This document shows positions 1 through 10,727 of a DNA stretch of 46,026 nucleotides, piece by piece (positions within the stretch are counted from its first letter, which is position 1; each line of letters begins with the position of its first letter). Source of the DNA: Podaxis mareebaensis (Eukaryota > Basidiomycota > Agaricomycetes > Agaricales > Agaricaceae). The DNA lies in the NCBI GenBank assembly GCA_018524725.1, contig JAEUWP010000379.1, positions 1 to 46,026 on the forward strand. Direction: 5' to 3'. The translations under genes and the position numbers were made by a program. The notes beneath the pieces are model-generated. The model had not been told where the DNA came from. It ran no database searches and saw only the letters and a program-made list of their open reading frames with translations.

Positions 1-179
1 TCCTTCTTGCTAGATCCTAGCACCTCTGCGAACCATCTAGTGAGATAGCCGCCCCCTAGCAAAGCTTAGGCGACCGGTGATAAGGACCAACCTAACATCT
101 ACACCAAAACTAAGTCATCCACAGCAACTTAAAAGGGGTGGGTTGATTTTAGCCACATCCTGAGCTGCATGTCTGACCA

Positions 180-659
180 AGTTCAAGTTAAACATTCTTG
201 TTAAGCACAATGGCTCTGCATGTCTTGCAGATTTCAGACTGTGATGAACACCAATGTTCTGATGTGGGCCTCATACCAGACAATGACTCAAGTAGGAGGA
301 GCAGTGCACTAGATGGCTGTAGAGATTGTTGAGGCTGTAGACACTGGCTTACTGTGCCCAAGTTGTGTAAGTGATGTGTATTCTTTGGTGTCCATTATGT
401 TTGAGGTTAGTACAAGACTTATGTCACAAGGCTGACCATCACTTGTTAACATTTTAACACTAATTTTGGATAGGTGTTCACAGGAAAGGTTCCATGCTAC
501 CAGTGTCCCTCCAGTGTTGCTGTTATTGTAAAGGTAATTCATGGGATCAAACTGGATCAACCAGGATACCAGATAGCCCCAGAGCTCACAGATCACCTAT
601 GGAGAATCATGCAGGACTGCTGGAGCAATACCCTGAGTAGTTGCCCCACAACTGACTAA
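180..659 (+). pseudogene. TKL-type protein kinase C-lobe remnant
   Basis: Fragments of a serine/threonine kinase of the mushroom TKL type can be read in order. Near 208-232 the frame gives CLADFRL, a decayed DFG loop that runs straight into a stop. At about 372-408 there is SDVYSLVSIMFE, the helix F region, ending at a GT donor. After an intron ending at about 472 comes VFTGKVPCYQ, then LWRIMQDCW, the end of the C-lobe. The catalytic loop, glycine loop and lysine are not found in the window, so either the gene is truncated at the window edge or most of it is lost. It sits upstream of another broken gene and a full kinase gene, so this is probably an old tandem relative. Not a functional kinase as it stands. 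Confidence 0.65.
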
Positions 660-1866
660 GTCCTCCAGGAATGGCTTCTGGAGCATGCTCCTTTGCCTTC
701 ATGCATTGTCCCAGCAACAACTCTTCTCAAGAGCAGCCAAGTCACATCAGGCAATGAACAGCCTATGCCTATTCTACAAGGAGCAATTATGCAAGATCCT
801 TTCGTAGAAACGTTCCTGGACGACCAGCAGGACCACATACCTTCTGAGTCAGATGTCTTCACCATCCGCAATACATTGGTGAAACGAATCCCACAGAAAT
901 TGGTAGATGCTATTCTCAATGAGGCAGAATACTGGCCAACAATTTCTGGATCTTGCCTTTCGAGTTTCCGGATCGAGTCCAATACCCCAGGTGGCCCAAG
1001 AAACGACACGTCTTATATCTGCCTAATACCCCTCAAATACCCAATGTCTCTCAACTTGTCAGAACAAGGAAGCAAGCTGACGACCAACCCGAACTCGACA
1101 ATGTCAAAGTTAATGTGGAGAGAAGAATCAAGACAGTGGCATTCAAGTTAGCCAGCCACGATCAAGGCTGGGGCGGTGATTTCAGCTTAAAATGTAAGTT
1201 CCTTCAACTTTGAGTGGGATTACTAAGGTGATTTCCCCTGTGGCGTAGGGCCTTATTCAGGGTCATGGACGTGGTTTGATGCAGAGATATGGTGACCCAC
1301 TACCTTGAACAACGTTCAGGATAGTCTCCACACAGTTGGATCCCCAGCTAGCTCAAGTCAGATCAAGCCAATGATGCTATCACCAAAGGAGAAAATGCTC
1401 ATGACTGCCGGCTACTACCGAGTCCGACCTCCTTCCTTGGCTGATGCCCATTGTGACCATGCCTGGCTTGTCCAGCGGAATCTTCGCACTAGTTATGATA
1501 TTCAGAAGTATACAGTCATTTGGCCAGATCAAAACATGGTTTACCATGAATCCCAAGCACATGACTCGGACCAGTCCAGCCCTTCCTTACCAATGACTTC
1601 ATCCTTGACCCAGGATTCTGTTGGATGCCTCCAGAACAAGAGAGACAAAGACCAGCCCGGTCCTCTTGATTTATATGGTTTTGGAAATGGCGTCGGATTT
1701 GTCCAAGCTCTTCAACCTGGAGACCAGGTTGTCATCATAGCTCGGGCAAGGGTACGTGACTTCACCTTTACTAATACCAACCAACTTATTACTTGTGCAG
1801 TTCCCTGGTTGGTGCAATCACATCTATGGGAAAATGTGCACTGAAATTAGGTACACAGTTGTTTAG
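657..1866 (+). pseudogene. Broken basidiomycete-specific conserved protein
   Basis: Three exons can be joined. The first contains ILNEAEYWP and then, after a frame change near 945, ILPFEFPDRVQYPRW and SHDQGWGGDF. After an intron at about 1194-1249 follow YSGSWTWFDAEIW, GYYRVRPPSLAD, WLVQRN and LQPGDQVVIIARAR. After a last intron (1752-1800) comes FPGWCNHIYGKM and a stop at 1864-1866. I recall this combination (SxDQGWG, WTWF, QRN, PGD..ARA.FPGW) as a recurrent C-terminal module of uncharacterised Agaricomycete proteins; its function is unknown. Two lesions are visible: the frameshift near 945 and an in-frame TGA at 1293-1295 right after DAEIW. The TGA could be a former CGA. Family recognition is from memory and should be checked by search. 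Confidence 0.55.
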
Positions 1867-2049
1867 CTCGTACTGGGATCGCCAGTAGGTCTGGGGACGA
1901 AGGCCAATGTTGCGCATGAATAAGGTTCCGAGAAGGTTTCAGACAATGAAATAGTTCGGTATGGTGGACTTCACTATTCCACTGGGCTGCCAGGGACTAT
2001 CTTTTATTGAATGAATTCAATATTCACTTCGTCCTGAGATATCGCAACA

Positions 2050-2213
2050 GCCGGAATTGGCAGGACTCAAAAACGAGTATAAAGGTGAGGATGATCATAC
2101 GACACACGAAAGGTGGCGTTTCCAACACGCGATGGCGCAAAGTGCTTGAAGCATCGGTCGACCTGGCCCGTGTCAGAGAAATCCTCACTGAAGTATGTCA
2201 CCGAGGATATTAA
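2050..2213 (+). pseudogene. Duplicated 3' end of the kinase gene
   Basis: This stretch is the diverged counterpart of 7837-7990, the last part of the downstream kinase gene. Both contain the run gccggaattggcagga, then an RWRFQHAM-like stretch and an EILTEV / KILNEV ending before GTATGT. Here small indels break the frame and no upstream kinase exons precede it, so it cannot code for a kinase. It marks the left part of the segmental duplication that also copied the RSC8 gene. Confidence 0.7.
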
Positions 2214-2559
2214 ACAACCCTCCTTTTCGGTCATTTCTTGTCAATAGTTGACCGCTGGCGTACTGTTCTGTGGTAACACTCTTTGCGTTTCCACCATTGT
2301 GAAGGACGATGTCTGAGATTTGATATATCATAGAGGCTGATACAGCCTAAGAAATCAGCATGCATTACCATTCGAGACAAGCAGAATAAGTAGTTACAAC
2401 GGGAAAGGCCAAAGTGGCAGTCGGTCAAAGAAAGTGAAAAAAAGGGCAATACAACGTCAACCAATATCATATAAGTATGTACCAACAACGGGAGAACACA
2501 AGTACCCCAAAAGTATGTAGGGAATCTATTGCCACCGCCGTAACTGGGCCCACGCTCCT

Positions 2560-3923
2560 TCAACTCAACTGCAAAGTCGCCATCCTGCACCGGCCCCTCA
2601 CCTCCCTCCAAACTCTGCCCGGCCTGCACCTCACTAACAACAGTCCCCTGACCCGTGCTTCCCAACAACACACCAGGATTCGTGGCGGCATTCACGACGC
2701 TCTGCGAGAATCCAGTACCCTGCTGCGTCGGTTGCCCACCATTCATCGCAGCAGCCTGTTGCGCCTGTTGATGCCTAACAACCTCCGCACGCACTGTATC
2801 CAGCATCTTCTTCAACTCGAGTCGCTCATTAATCAACGCCACACGCGCGCTTTCCAAATTTCTCCTCTCTTCTTCCAAGATCTCCTCGATTTCCTCGAAT
2901 CGGGTCATCTTGATCTCAAGTTTTGTGAGGGTGAGTTTGATGAGCGTTGCGAGGGTGTTGCGGATTTGTTGTTCTTCTACGGTGGCTAACGTAGAGGCTG
3001 CTTTTGCAAAAGCGGAGAGGGCAAGGCGTGCGGCGCGTTGGACGTCGCTGTGAGGGAGGGTGTGGGTGGTTTGGGAGGAGGGCTTGGAATCGGAGGTGGA
3101 TGGGTGAGCTTCGGACATTGAAGCATCTTTTGCAGGGTCTTTATGCGTTGGCGCGTCCTCGTCCATCTTGTCTTCGTCTTTCTTTCCCGCTTCACCCTCT
3201 TTTGGTTCTGCGCTGACCTTCTTGCCGCCTTCACCATCCGTCAGTTCTTTTAGTGCTGTCTTGGCGGCTTCGGCAGCGACACCCGGGTTGACGACTCCAG
3301 CGAGGAATGCGACGACACTCATAACAGGGTTGTCTGCCTGTTCGAATGGAATGCGGCCGAACCTTAGAGGACCCATGCTGCCCTCTGTCTGGAGGTATGG
3401 GTCCTCGATAGGTAGCTCGAGGAATTTGCGGATACACTGTTGTGCGGTACGTGTGCCGACATGTTCTACAGTCTTTGACCAGACATTGTTGGCAAAGGAA
3501 GCACCGGGGGGGGGGGGTATCAGGTGGTGTTGCCGTTAGCTTGACAAAGTCACCCGAGAAGAGATCCGAAGGGAGTCAACCACCGAGGTAACATAGGGCG
3601 CAAATTTCAAGCCTCTTGTCTTTGAGACGATGGTAGCGTACCAATGAGCAGTCAGCCCCGCAAGTGCCGCAAGAATGGGTTTGTTGTTGGGCAGGAAATG
3701 CCGAGGTACCGTTGGCTGAGCCGCCGTTCGCGGGGGCAGTAGCTTTGGATGAGGAGAGGGGGCAGGAAGATTTGGACGTGGTTTGGTAGATAGAGGAACG
3801 GAGTTCAAGGGAGACCGGTGTTGCGGAAGGTGCCTTGCCGTTGGTGGCAGCGGCTCCGGGTGCGGGAGTACCGCTGGCATTGGGGATGGATGGGCGAGTT
3901 CCGGGGTGGAGGGATTGGAGACC
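2560..3923 (-). pseudogene. RSC8/SWI3-type gene, truncated pseudogene copy
   Basis: Reverse-strand copy of the gene at 8385-10600, lacking everything upstream of the second exon's early part, including the SWIRM domain. Lesions seen directly are: an in-frame TGA (3576-3578) where the intact copy has CGA, just after the zinc finger ending CYLGG; a 57 bp in-frame deletion in the SANT domain whose junction lies in the short repeat tgaccag (3476-3482); a 12-base G run (3506-3517) where the intact copy has four G, shifting the frame; and a 2 bp deletion near the 3' end that removes the normal stop. Downstream of the ATG at 3376 a long frame stays open to 2231 (381 codons), so a C-terminal fragment could in principle be made, but nothing suggests it is. 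Confidence 0.85.
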
Positions 3924-4116
3924 TCCCCACAACCGTCACTTCTCCATTGTCAACCGCGCGCGGTCAATCTCATTACTTCACGTGCTTCTATAGATGTGAC
4001 ATGCTAGACGCCCAACGACATCGTCGAAAACCACACAACTAGCACCGTCGCTGTGTAGCTCCATCCGTTGCCAGAGGAAGAGCATCTTCAATCCTTTCCA
4101 GATCTCGAATTCCTTC

Positions 4117-7100
4117 ATGTTGGAAAACGCATCTGTATCCTGGAATGTTGTAGAGAGTGGGACTGGTGCTCAGGTAGCCCGTGTTCCGTCTGTGGCGATC
4201 CTGGCCAAAGAAATAGTGAAGTCTTGTGAAGACGTCGCCAGACACAAGGTGAGCGGATGCGATTCTTCTCCAATCTCGTCTTTACTTATCAGGTACCACA
4301 GAGACACGCGAGGATTCTTGGGCTTAGGAGCACACAGCTGGCAGTTGCAATTGAGGAGGAGGCTCAGGGTCTAGAGGGAGCTAAACTGCAGGAGCGGACT
4401 GATGAGGTCACCATGTGAGCCCTACGACTGGACTGAAGCATCAATGTGGATGACACTGGGGTCAGGATTCTTGAAAAAATCCGGAATCGTACTCAGAAAT
4501 GGGCTGGCTTAAATCTAGCAATGCGATGGTGTGAGTGTATCGGATGACCCTGCAATGCTGATCTCATCTGCGAACCCTGTCTGCAGGGCGAAGGGGTGAC
4601 ATAGAAAGAGGGATAGAAGAACTCGGCCAGGAGCTTGACATTACACTGCAAACTTTCACTGTGAGTCTTTCATTCCCCCCATATGGTCCTTACTCTGACC
4701 GAATCTATGAAGATCAGGTACGTATTTAGTGAAGGCTAATTCCACACACCCACCTCAATGCGCCGTCTAGAAATCGAATCTCGCAGAAACATGATCAAGA
4801 TGAAAACCGAACATCGTATATCCAGGATCATGCAGAAAGCCGGGAGCTTCTCCGACAGATTCTTGCCAATCATGAGGAGCTCAAGAAAGTCGTCGAGCTT
4901 CATCGGGCTGGAGAAAACATTGCTGTCGAGATGATGCAGGAAGGACACGAGGTCAGCTTCCTGTCTTTCCCGTCCTTTGCAGAAGCGCAATCTAAATCCA
5001 CACTTCCAGCAATTACGAGAAATGCGACAACTTCGAACAGCTTCAGGCCAATTACTGATCAATGACGGCGAATCCCGACCTGCCACCCCAACATCTCGAG
5101 CGCCGCCACCGAATAGGGAATCCGCTAGCCAACGATACCTTGAGATGCAACGTGGTCTCCTCAACCTACACGACCTGACGGGTACTCCTCCCACTGTCAA
5201 GAAGTTGGATGGAGAAATCAGGAGAGAAGGTGATTTAGCAGTCGCTGGGGGGTCTTATAGTGATATTTGGCGGGGCCATTGGCTCGGGCAAAGAGAGGTA
5301 TATCAAGTAGTTTCGTCCCTGCTAAAATCTCTGCTCACAGAATCCATCTCACCAGGTTGCTCTCAAGGCCCTCAGAAACGTAAAGGCGGATGACAAGAGA
5401 GCACAGAAGGTTAGTAGGAGTCAAACTGGGCTTGAGATCTCGTTGAAGTGGAATTCATCACCGGCGATATAGCACTTCATCCGCGAGATTAAAATCTGGT
5501 CAGACCTCAAGAACAAACACGTACTCCAATTTTATGGCATCGTCACCGACATTGGGACCCGAATACACATGGTCAGGAATTGATCGAGTTACCACCACGG
5601 GCTGAAGCAAACCCTTCGTATTAGGTATCCCCGTGGCTCGAGAACGGTAATGTCCTTGAGTGAGTGAGGGCAACAGTCCTCTTTACCTTCTTCCGACATC
5701 ACGACATCAGGTACGTCAAGAAGAACCCGGACGCCAATAAAATACATCTAGTAAGTATATTCAAGTAACATTTGGGGCATTGATTGACTACAACTGGTAC
5801 TAACTCGCCCTAGCTGCGAGGAGCGTCTGAAGGCTTGAGCTATCTTCATTCAAAGGGCATTGCGCATGGAAATAGTGAGTAATCGTTCCTTTTCGTAGTA
5901 AGACAACATACTTATATTGTTGACAAGTCAAATGTGTAAGTCCACCAACTATATGCTGGAATATGCAAGGATTCATATTAAGCAGAGCAACATTCTTGTT
6001 TCACTGTCCGTGGGTCTATCTTCCTGAAGCTCAATACCGAACATTCAATGATAATGTATCCCCAGGGAGAAGCGTGCGTCAGCGACTTTAGCAAGGCCAG
6101 GGTTCTCGAGGACGTGACCAGCACAATAACCTATACAATGATCATGGGAAAAACAGTAGCTCCATCAGCACTTCATGATGCACGGAGCACGCACTGGCTA
6201 GCGCCCGAAGTGATCGAAGGGGGCCTCCCCTCCAAAGAATCGGACACGTATTCGTTCGCTATGACAATTCTGGAGTTGATAACGGAAAAGCATCCTTTCA
6301 TTGAATTCAGGACGGGTATGGCCGTTGTTCGTGCTATGCAGAGTGCGCCAATCAAGCCGAAACGTCCCACCGGGCCAGCAGTGGAGCGGTGGTTGACGGA
6401 CAGGTTGTGGGCACTGATGGGGCGATGTTGGGGTCTGCCTGATGTGCGTCCAGTGATGGAGGAGGTAGTGAAGGAGTTGGAGATGATAATGCAGCCGCTG
6501 TGTGAGTATATCAGATAACCCTATGTTACGTGTTCTCAGACACTTGCCCCTTCCACAGCGCCTTTGGAAATGCTAACCCAGATACTGGAGAACAAAGTGA
6601 GAATCGACGCATTGAGGAACCTGAAGGACGATAGTGCACAGTTGATGATAGACTACTTATTTGCGGTGAGCAATAGAATGGTCCCACGCTTTGTACTATG
6701 AAGATTGATTTATTACTGCAGACACTTTTGCAATCAGGCCCTGCGGCGCCAGGTTTTTGGAAACACGTTCTCCATACACTCCGCAAACTCTCTGAAACCT
6801 CGGTGCTCTATCCTCGGTGTTACGTGTTGAAAGGCATCACTGTCTCAAGAACAATCGCTGGCAGCGGAGGATTTTGCGACATTCTCCAAGGTAGTTACAA
6901 CAAGCAGACCCTTTGTTTGAAAGCTGTACGGCCGTTTCAGACATCGGAGAAAGAAAAAATGTTCAAGGTTTGTTTTTCTGTCCCACGCTCTTCTCATATA
7001 CTTTTAAACTATCACCAGCTTTATGGCAAGGAAGCGATTTTGTGGGGTCAACTGCATCACCCTAACATCGTGCCTTTCTATGGTGTTTATTACCTTGATG

Positions 7101-8046
7101 ACACGAGCGGCAGACGGATCTGCCTCGTGTCTCCCTGGATGACGAACGGCAACCTTGTTCAATATCTTCAAGCCAACCCTCACGTGAATCGAAAATCCTT
7201 TGTGAGTGCCATTTCTCCTCTATACCATGACACGCTTGTGATTTCTCGTGCCAAGATCTACGACATTGCGTGCGGCCTTGAATATCTGCATGGTGAAAGA
7301 ATAGTTCATGCCGATCTCAAAGGGGTACTTTTGGCTCATACAAGCCGTTTCTCGGTCCTAACTCCTGAGTGACACAGGAGAACATTCTCGTGAGCGATTC
7401 TGGGAGAACTTGTATCACCGACTTCGGGTTGTCAACTATCTGGAATGACAAGACAATACCACATATGACGGCCAGCACTATGCATGGCCATACATTGCGC
7501 TATCTCGCTCCTGAATTGATGGACGATGATGTCCGCGCAAGTTTGGCGAGTGATGTATGGGCATTTGGAATGGTCTGCTACGAGGTATGAGTGCTCTTAA
7601 ATTCTTGAGGTAGAATCACATCAGCGCGGTTAGATCATGACACGCCGGAAACCATTCTACGAGAGCAATGACTTCCAAACGACAAGGAAGGTAATGGGAG
7701 GCATCTTACCAACTCGACCTCGGGGGAATCCAGAGCAGGATGTCGACCAGATTGACGATGCAATGTGGAACTTGATGAAGTCCTGCTGGGCGAAAGAACC
7801 TGAAGATCGACCCACCTGCACTCAAATATTACAGAGGCCGGAATTGGCAGGATTCAAGAACGAGCGCCGAGAAGAGGATGGGGATCGTGCAGCGCACGAG
7901 CAGTGGCGGTTTCAGCACGCGATGTCACAAGGCACTGAAGCAGAAATCAACATGGCCAGCGTTGAAAAAATCCTGAATGAAGTATGTGTTCTTGAGTGTA
8001 TCCAGCACTTTCAGTTGTTGACCCACCCAAGTTGTTGCAGCTCTAG
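4117..8046 (+). CDS. MLKL-like bundle + pseudokinase + TKL kinase protein
   Basis: Roughly 18 short exons join into one frame. N-terminal exons (4117-4248, 4293-4414, 4466-4530, 4587 onward, then about 4777-4951 and 4982 onward) give VPSVAILAKEIVKSCEDVA, LRSTQLAVAIEEEAQ, ILEKIRNRTQKW, IERGIEELGQELDITLQTF and ELLRQILANHEELKKVVEL. This is an amphipathic helical series like the four-helix bundle of MLKL/HeLo-type proteins. A first kinase domain (about 5222-6501) keeps VALKAL and EIKIW but has HGN for HRD and DFS for DFG, so it is probably a pseudokinase. A canonical 57 nt intron (6502-6558) joins it in frame to a second domain with AGSGGF, CLKAV, VHADLKGENIL, TDFGLS and YLAPEL, which looks catalytically competent. 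It ends with a 3' intron and CTC TAG (stop 8044-8046). The exon around 4660-4780 is uncertain, and two separate genes (second start near 6572) cannot be excluded. Inferred role: signalling or cell death at membranes. Confidence 0.7.
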
Positions 8047-9800
8047 CATGATCTCACTGCACAGTTTGGGGTGTACTGACTTGTTACTACTGTTCTGTAG
8101 CCATGCTTTCTGTATTTCTAGCGTTGTAAGGGACGATGTATGAGATTTGATATATCATACAGGCTGATACAGCCTAGGAAATCACGATGCATTATTATTC
8201 GAGACAAGGAGAAGAATAAGTAAACACAACACGAAAGGCCAGGGTGGCAGTCGATCAAAGAAAGTAAAGAAAAGAGTAATACAACGTCAACCAATATCAT
8301 ATATATACCGACAACGGGAGAACACAAGTACCCCAAAAGTACGCATGGAATCTATACTACCGCAACAACTGGACCCACGCCCCTTCAACTCAACTGCAAA
8401 GTCTGCCCATCCTGCACTGGCCCTTCACCTCCCTCCAAACTCTGCCCGGCCTGCACCTCACTAACAACAGTCCCCTGACCCGTGCTTCCCAACGACACAC
8501 CAGGATTCGTGGCGGCATTCACGACGCTCTGCGAGAATCCAGTACCCTGCTGCGCCGGTTGCCCACCATTCATCGCAGCAGCCTGTTGCGCCTGTTGATG
8601 CCTAACAACCTCCGCACGCACTGTATCCAGCATCTTCTTCAACCCGAGTCGCTCATTAACCAGCGCCACTCGCGCGCTTTCCAAATTCCTCCGCTCTTCT
8701 TCCAAAATCTCCTCGAGTTCCTCGAATTGGGTCATCTTGATCTCAAGTTTTGTGAGGGTGAGTTTGATGAGCGTTGCGAGGGTGTTGCGGATTTGTTGTT
8801 CTTCTGCGGTGGCTAACGTAGAGGCTGCTTTTGCAGAAGCGGAGAGGGCAAGGCGTGCGGCGCGTTGGACGTCGCTGTGAGGGAGGGTGTGGGTGGTTTG
8901 GGAGGAGGGCTTGGAATCGGAGGTGGATGGGTGAGCTTCGGACATTGAAGCATCTTTTGTAGGGTCTTTATGCGTCGGCGTGTCCTCGTCCATCTTATCT
9001 TCGTCTTTCTTTCCTGCCTCACCCTCTTTTGGCTCGGCGCTGACTTTCTTGCCGCCCTCACCATCCGTCAGTTCTTTTAGTGCTGTCTTGGCGGCTTCGG
9101 CAGCGACACCTGGGTTGACGACTCCAGCGAGGAATGCGACAACACTCATAACAGGGTTGTCTGCCTGTTCGAATGGAATGCGGCCGAACCTTAGAGGACC
9201 CATGCTGCCCTCTGTCTGGAGGTATGGGTCCTCGATAGGTAGTTCGAGGAATTTGCGGATACACTGTTGTGCGGTACGCGTGCCGACGTGTTCTTCAATT
9301 TTTGACCAGTCGTCGTCGTACATCTCAACACCCTCGAGGAGCAGGAGAATTTCCTGGTCTGACCAGTCATTGTTGGCGGAGGAAGCACCGGGGATACCAG
9401 GTGGTGTTGCTGTTAGCTTGACAAAGTCACCCGAGAAGATATTCGAAGGGAATCGACCATCGAGGTAACACGGGGCGCAAATTTCAAGCTTTTTGTCTTT
9501 GAGACAATGGTAGCGTACCGACGAGCAGTCAGCCCCGCAAGTGTCGCAGGAATGGGTTTGTTGTTGGGCAGGAGATGCAGAGGTACCGTTGGCCGAGGCG
9601 CCATTCGCGAGGGTGGTCGCTTCAGATGAGGAGAGGGGGCGGGAAGACTTGGAAGTGGTTTGATAGATAGAGGAACGGAGTTCAAGGGAGGCTGGCGTCG
9701 CGGAAGGTGCCTTGCCGTTGGTGGCGGCGGCTCCGGGTGCGGGAGTACCACTGGCATTTGGGATGGATGGGCGGGTTCCGGGGTGGAGGGATTGGAGACC
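7837..9800. repeat. Segmental duplication, intact source copy
   Basis: Partner of 2050-3923. It contains the end of the kinase gene, the roughly 340 bp shared 3' intergenic region and most of exon 2 of the RSC8/SWI3 gene. Both genes are intact here, so this is presumably the source. Confidence 0.85.
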
Positions 9801-10600
9801 GCGTGGGGTGTCGAGGATGACACGGAAGTGGCCCGTGAAGGGAGGGGAGAGTGCTGCTGGCCGTTGTTCAGGATCAATCTAGAGGAAAATATTGAGAATG
9901 GCAGTGAGACAAAGGTGGTCTGTATTACCTGGTAGTTGATCAACCCCCATTGCTCTAAGAATGCATGAACGCGCATGATAGCACAGACATCTCCGGCCAA
10001 GTTCCTGCGACATGCAGTCACAGTGAGGTACTCTGTCGGCCGTAGACGATATGTGTTGATCATAAAGTCGCGGTAGTCTTTGTATATCGAGGGTGTCTTT
10101 GACCTGTTGCGCGAGTTGAAAAACTCGGGTAGAGCTCGACGTTCGACGGGATGGATCTTGGACATGTCGAACCAGGCAGAGTAGCTGGGTATAATGACTT
10201 CGTGGGTTTGCGCCGCAAGATACTTGCGCGCCTGTTCCTCTAGTCGCAGGCGTGTAGCCTCAAGCTGGGCGGGGTCTTCATCGTCATTGTCCTCTCCCGA
10301 GTCACCATCGTCTTCAGCACCATCGGCCATGGATACATCACCCCCTTCCTCCTCCTCGCCATCCTTGAGCTGGCGGACTTTGACGGAGGAGGGATTGGGG
10401 GTGTCGTCCGAAGGAACAGTAGAGTCTGGAGGAAGGTTGGCGATGTCGTTAGACTGGATGGGGTCGAGCTCTGCGCGTTTTCCGGGGGCGTTGTCTGGAT
10501 CGACAGGGGTTGCACCCTGGTTCTGAGGAGGGACAGCGAGTTTTATGCGTTTTGGGTCATTTTGCGGATTTGCAGAGCCTGCGCGTTTTGGCGAGTCCAT
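8385..10600 (-). CDS. RSC8: SWI/SNF-RSC chromatin remodelling subunit (RSC8/SWI3)
   Basis: Two exons (10600-9929 and 9878-8385) separated by a 50 nt intron encode 721 residues in one frame. An acidic, low-complexity N-terminus is followed by a SWIRM domain ([32 protein letters not shown]). The intron lies after NYQ and exon 2 resumes with IDPEQRP and [19 protein letters not shown]3-type zinc finger follows ([23 protein letters not shown]). Then comes a SANT domain ([34 protein letters not shown]) and a conserved SWIRM-associated region ([14 protein letters not shown]) with a coiled coil ([15 protein letters not shown]). This order is diagnostic of SWI3/RSC8/SMARCC proteins, which scaffold nucleosome-remodelling complexes in the nucleus. 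Start chosen at 10600 (MDSPKRAG); a longer frame to 10639 begins with GTG. Divergent from HEM14. Confidence 0.93.
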
Positions 10601-10727
10601 CGTCAGCTCAATACAACGCCGAACAAACATCCCTCCCACTTCCCTTCCCCATCACAAACACCCACAAATACCGTCCAAATACTCGCGGCCTTCCCGGTCC
10701 GCCCACCGTTCTCGCCCTCCACTTTCT
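10601..10727. promoter_or_regulatory. Divergent promoter RSC8 / HEM14
   Basis: Only 127 bp separate the two start codons, so both genes must share this C-rich upstream stretch. No clear TATA box is visible in either direction. Coupled expression is an inference from geometry alone. Confidence 0.5.

Larger units (their letters stand above)
2050..3923. repeat. Segmental duplication, decayed copy
   Basis: Copy of 7837-9800. Homology begins at gccggaattggcagga inside the kinase 3' end, crosses the intergenic region, and covers most of the RSC8/SWI3 gene. It ends sharply after gggattggagacc (3923 here, 9800 in the other copy), beyond which the two sequences are unrelated. The RSC8 part is much better conserved than the kinase part. 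Confidence 0.85.

Noticed and set aside
9413..9878. Pro-rich reverse frame extending RSC8 exon 1 past the intron
   Set aside because: Reading through the 50 nt intron puts exon 2 in a wrong frame; the spliced frame gives the conserved zinc finger and SANT domain instead.
10545..10727. N-terminal extension of HEM14 to an upstream ATG
   Set aside because: It would overlap the RSC8 start on the opposite strand, and the FAD motif begins right after the 10728 ATG as in the family.
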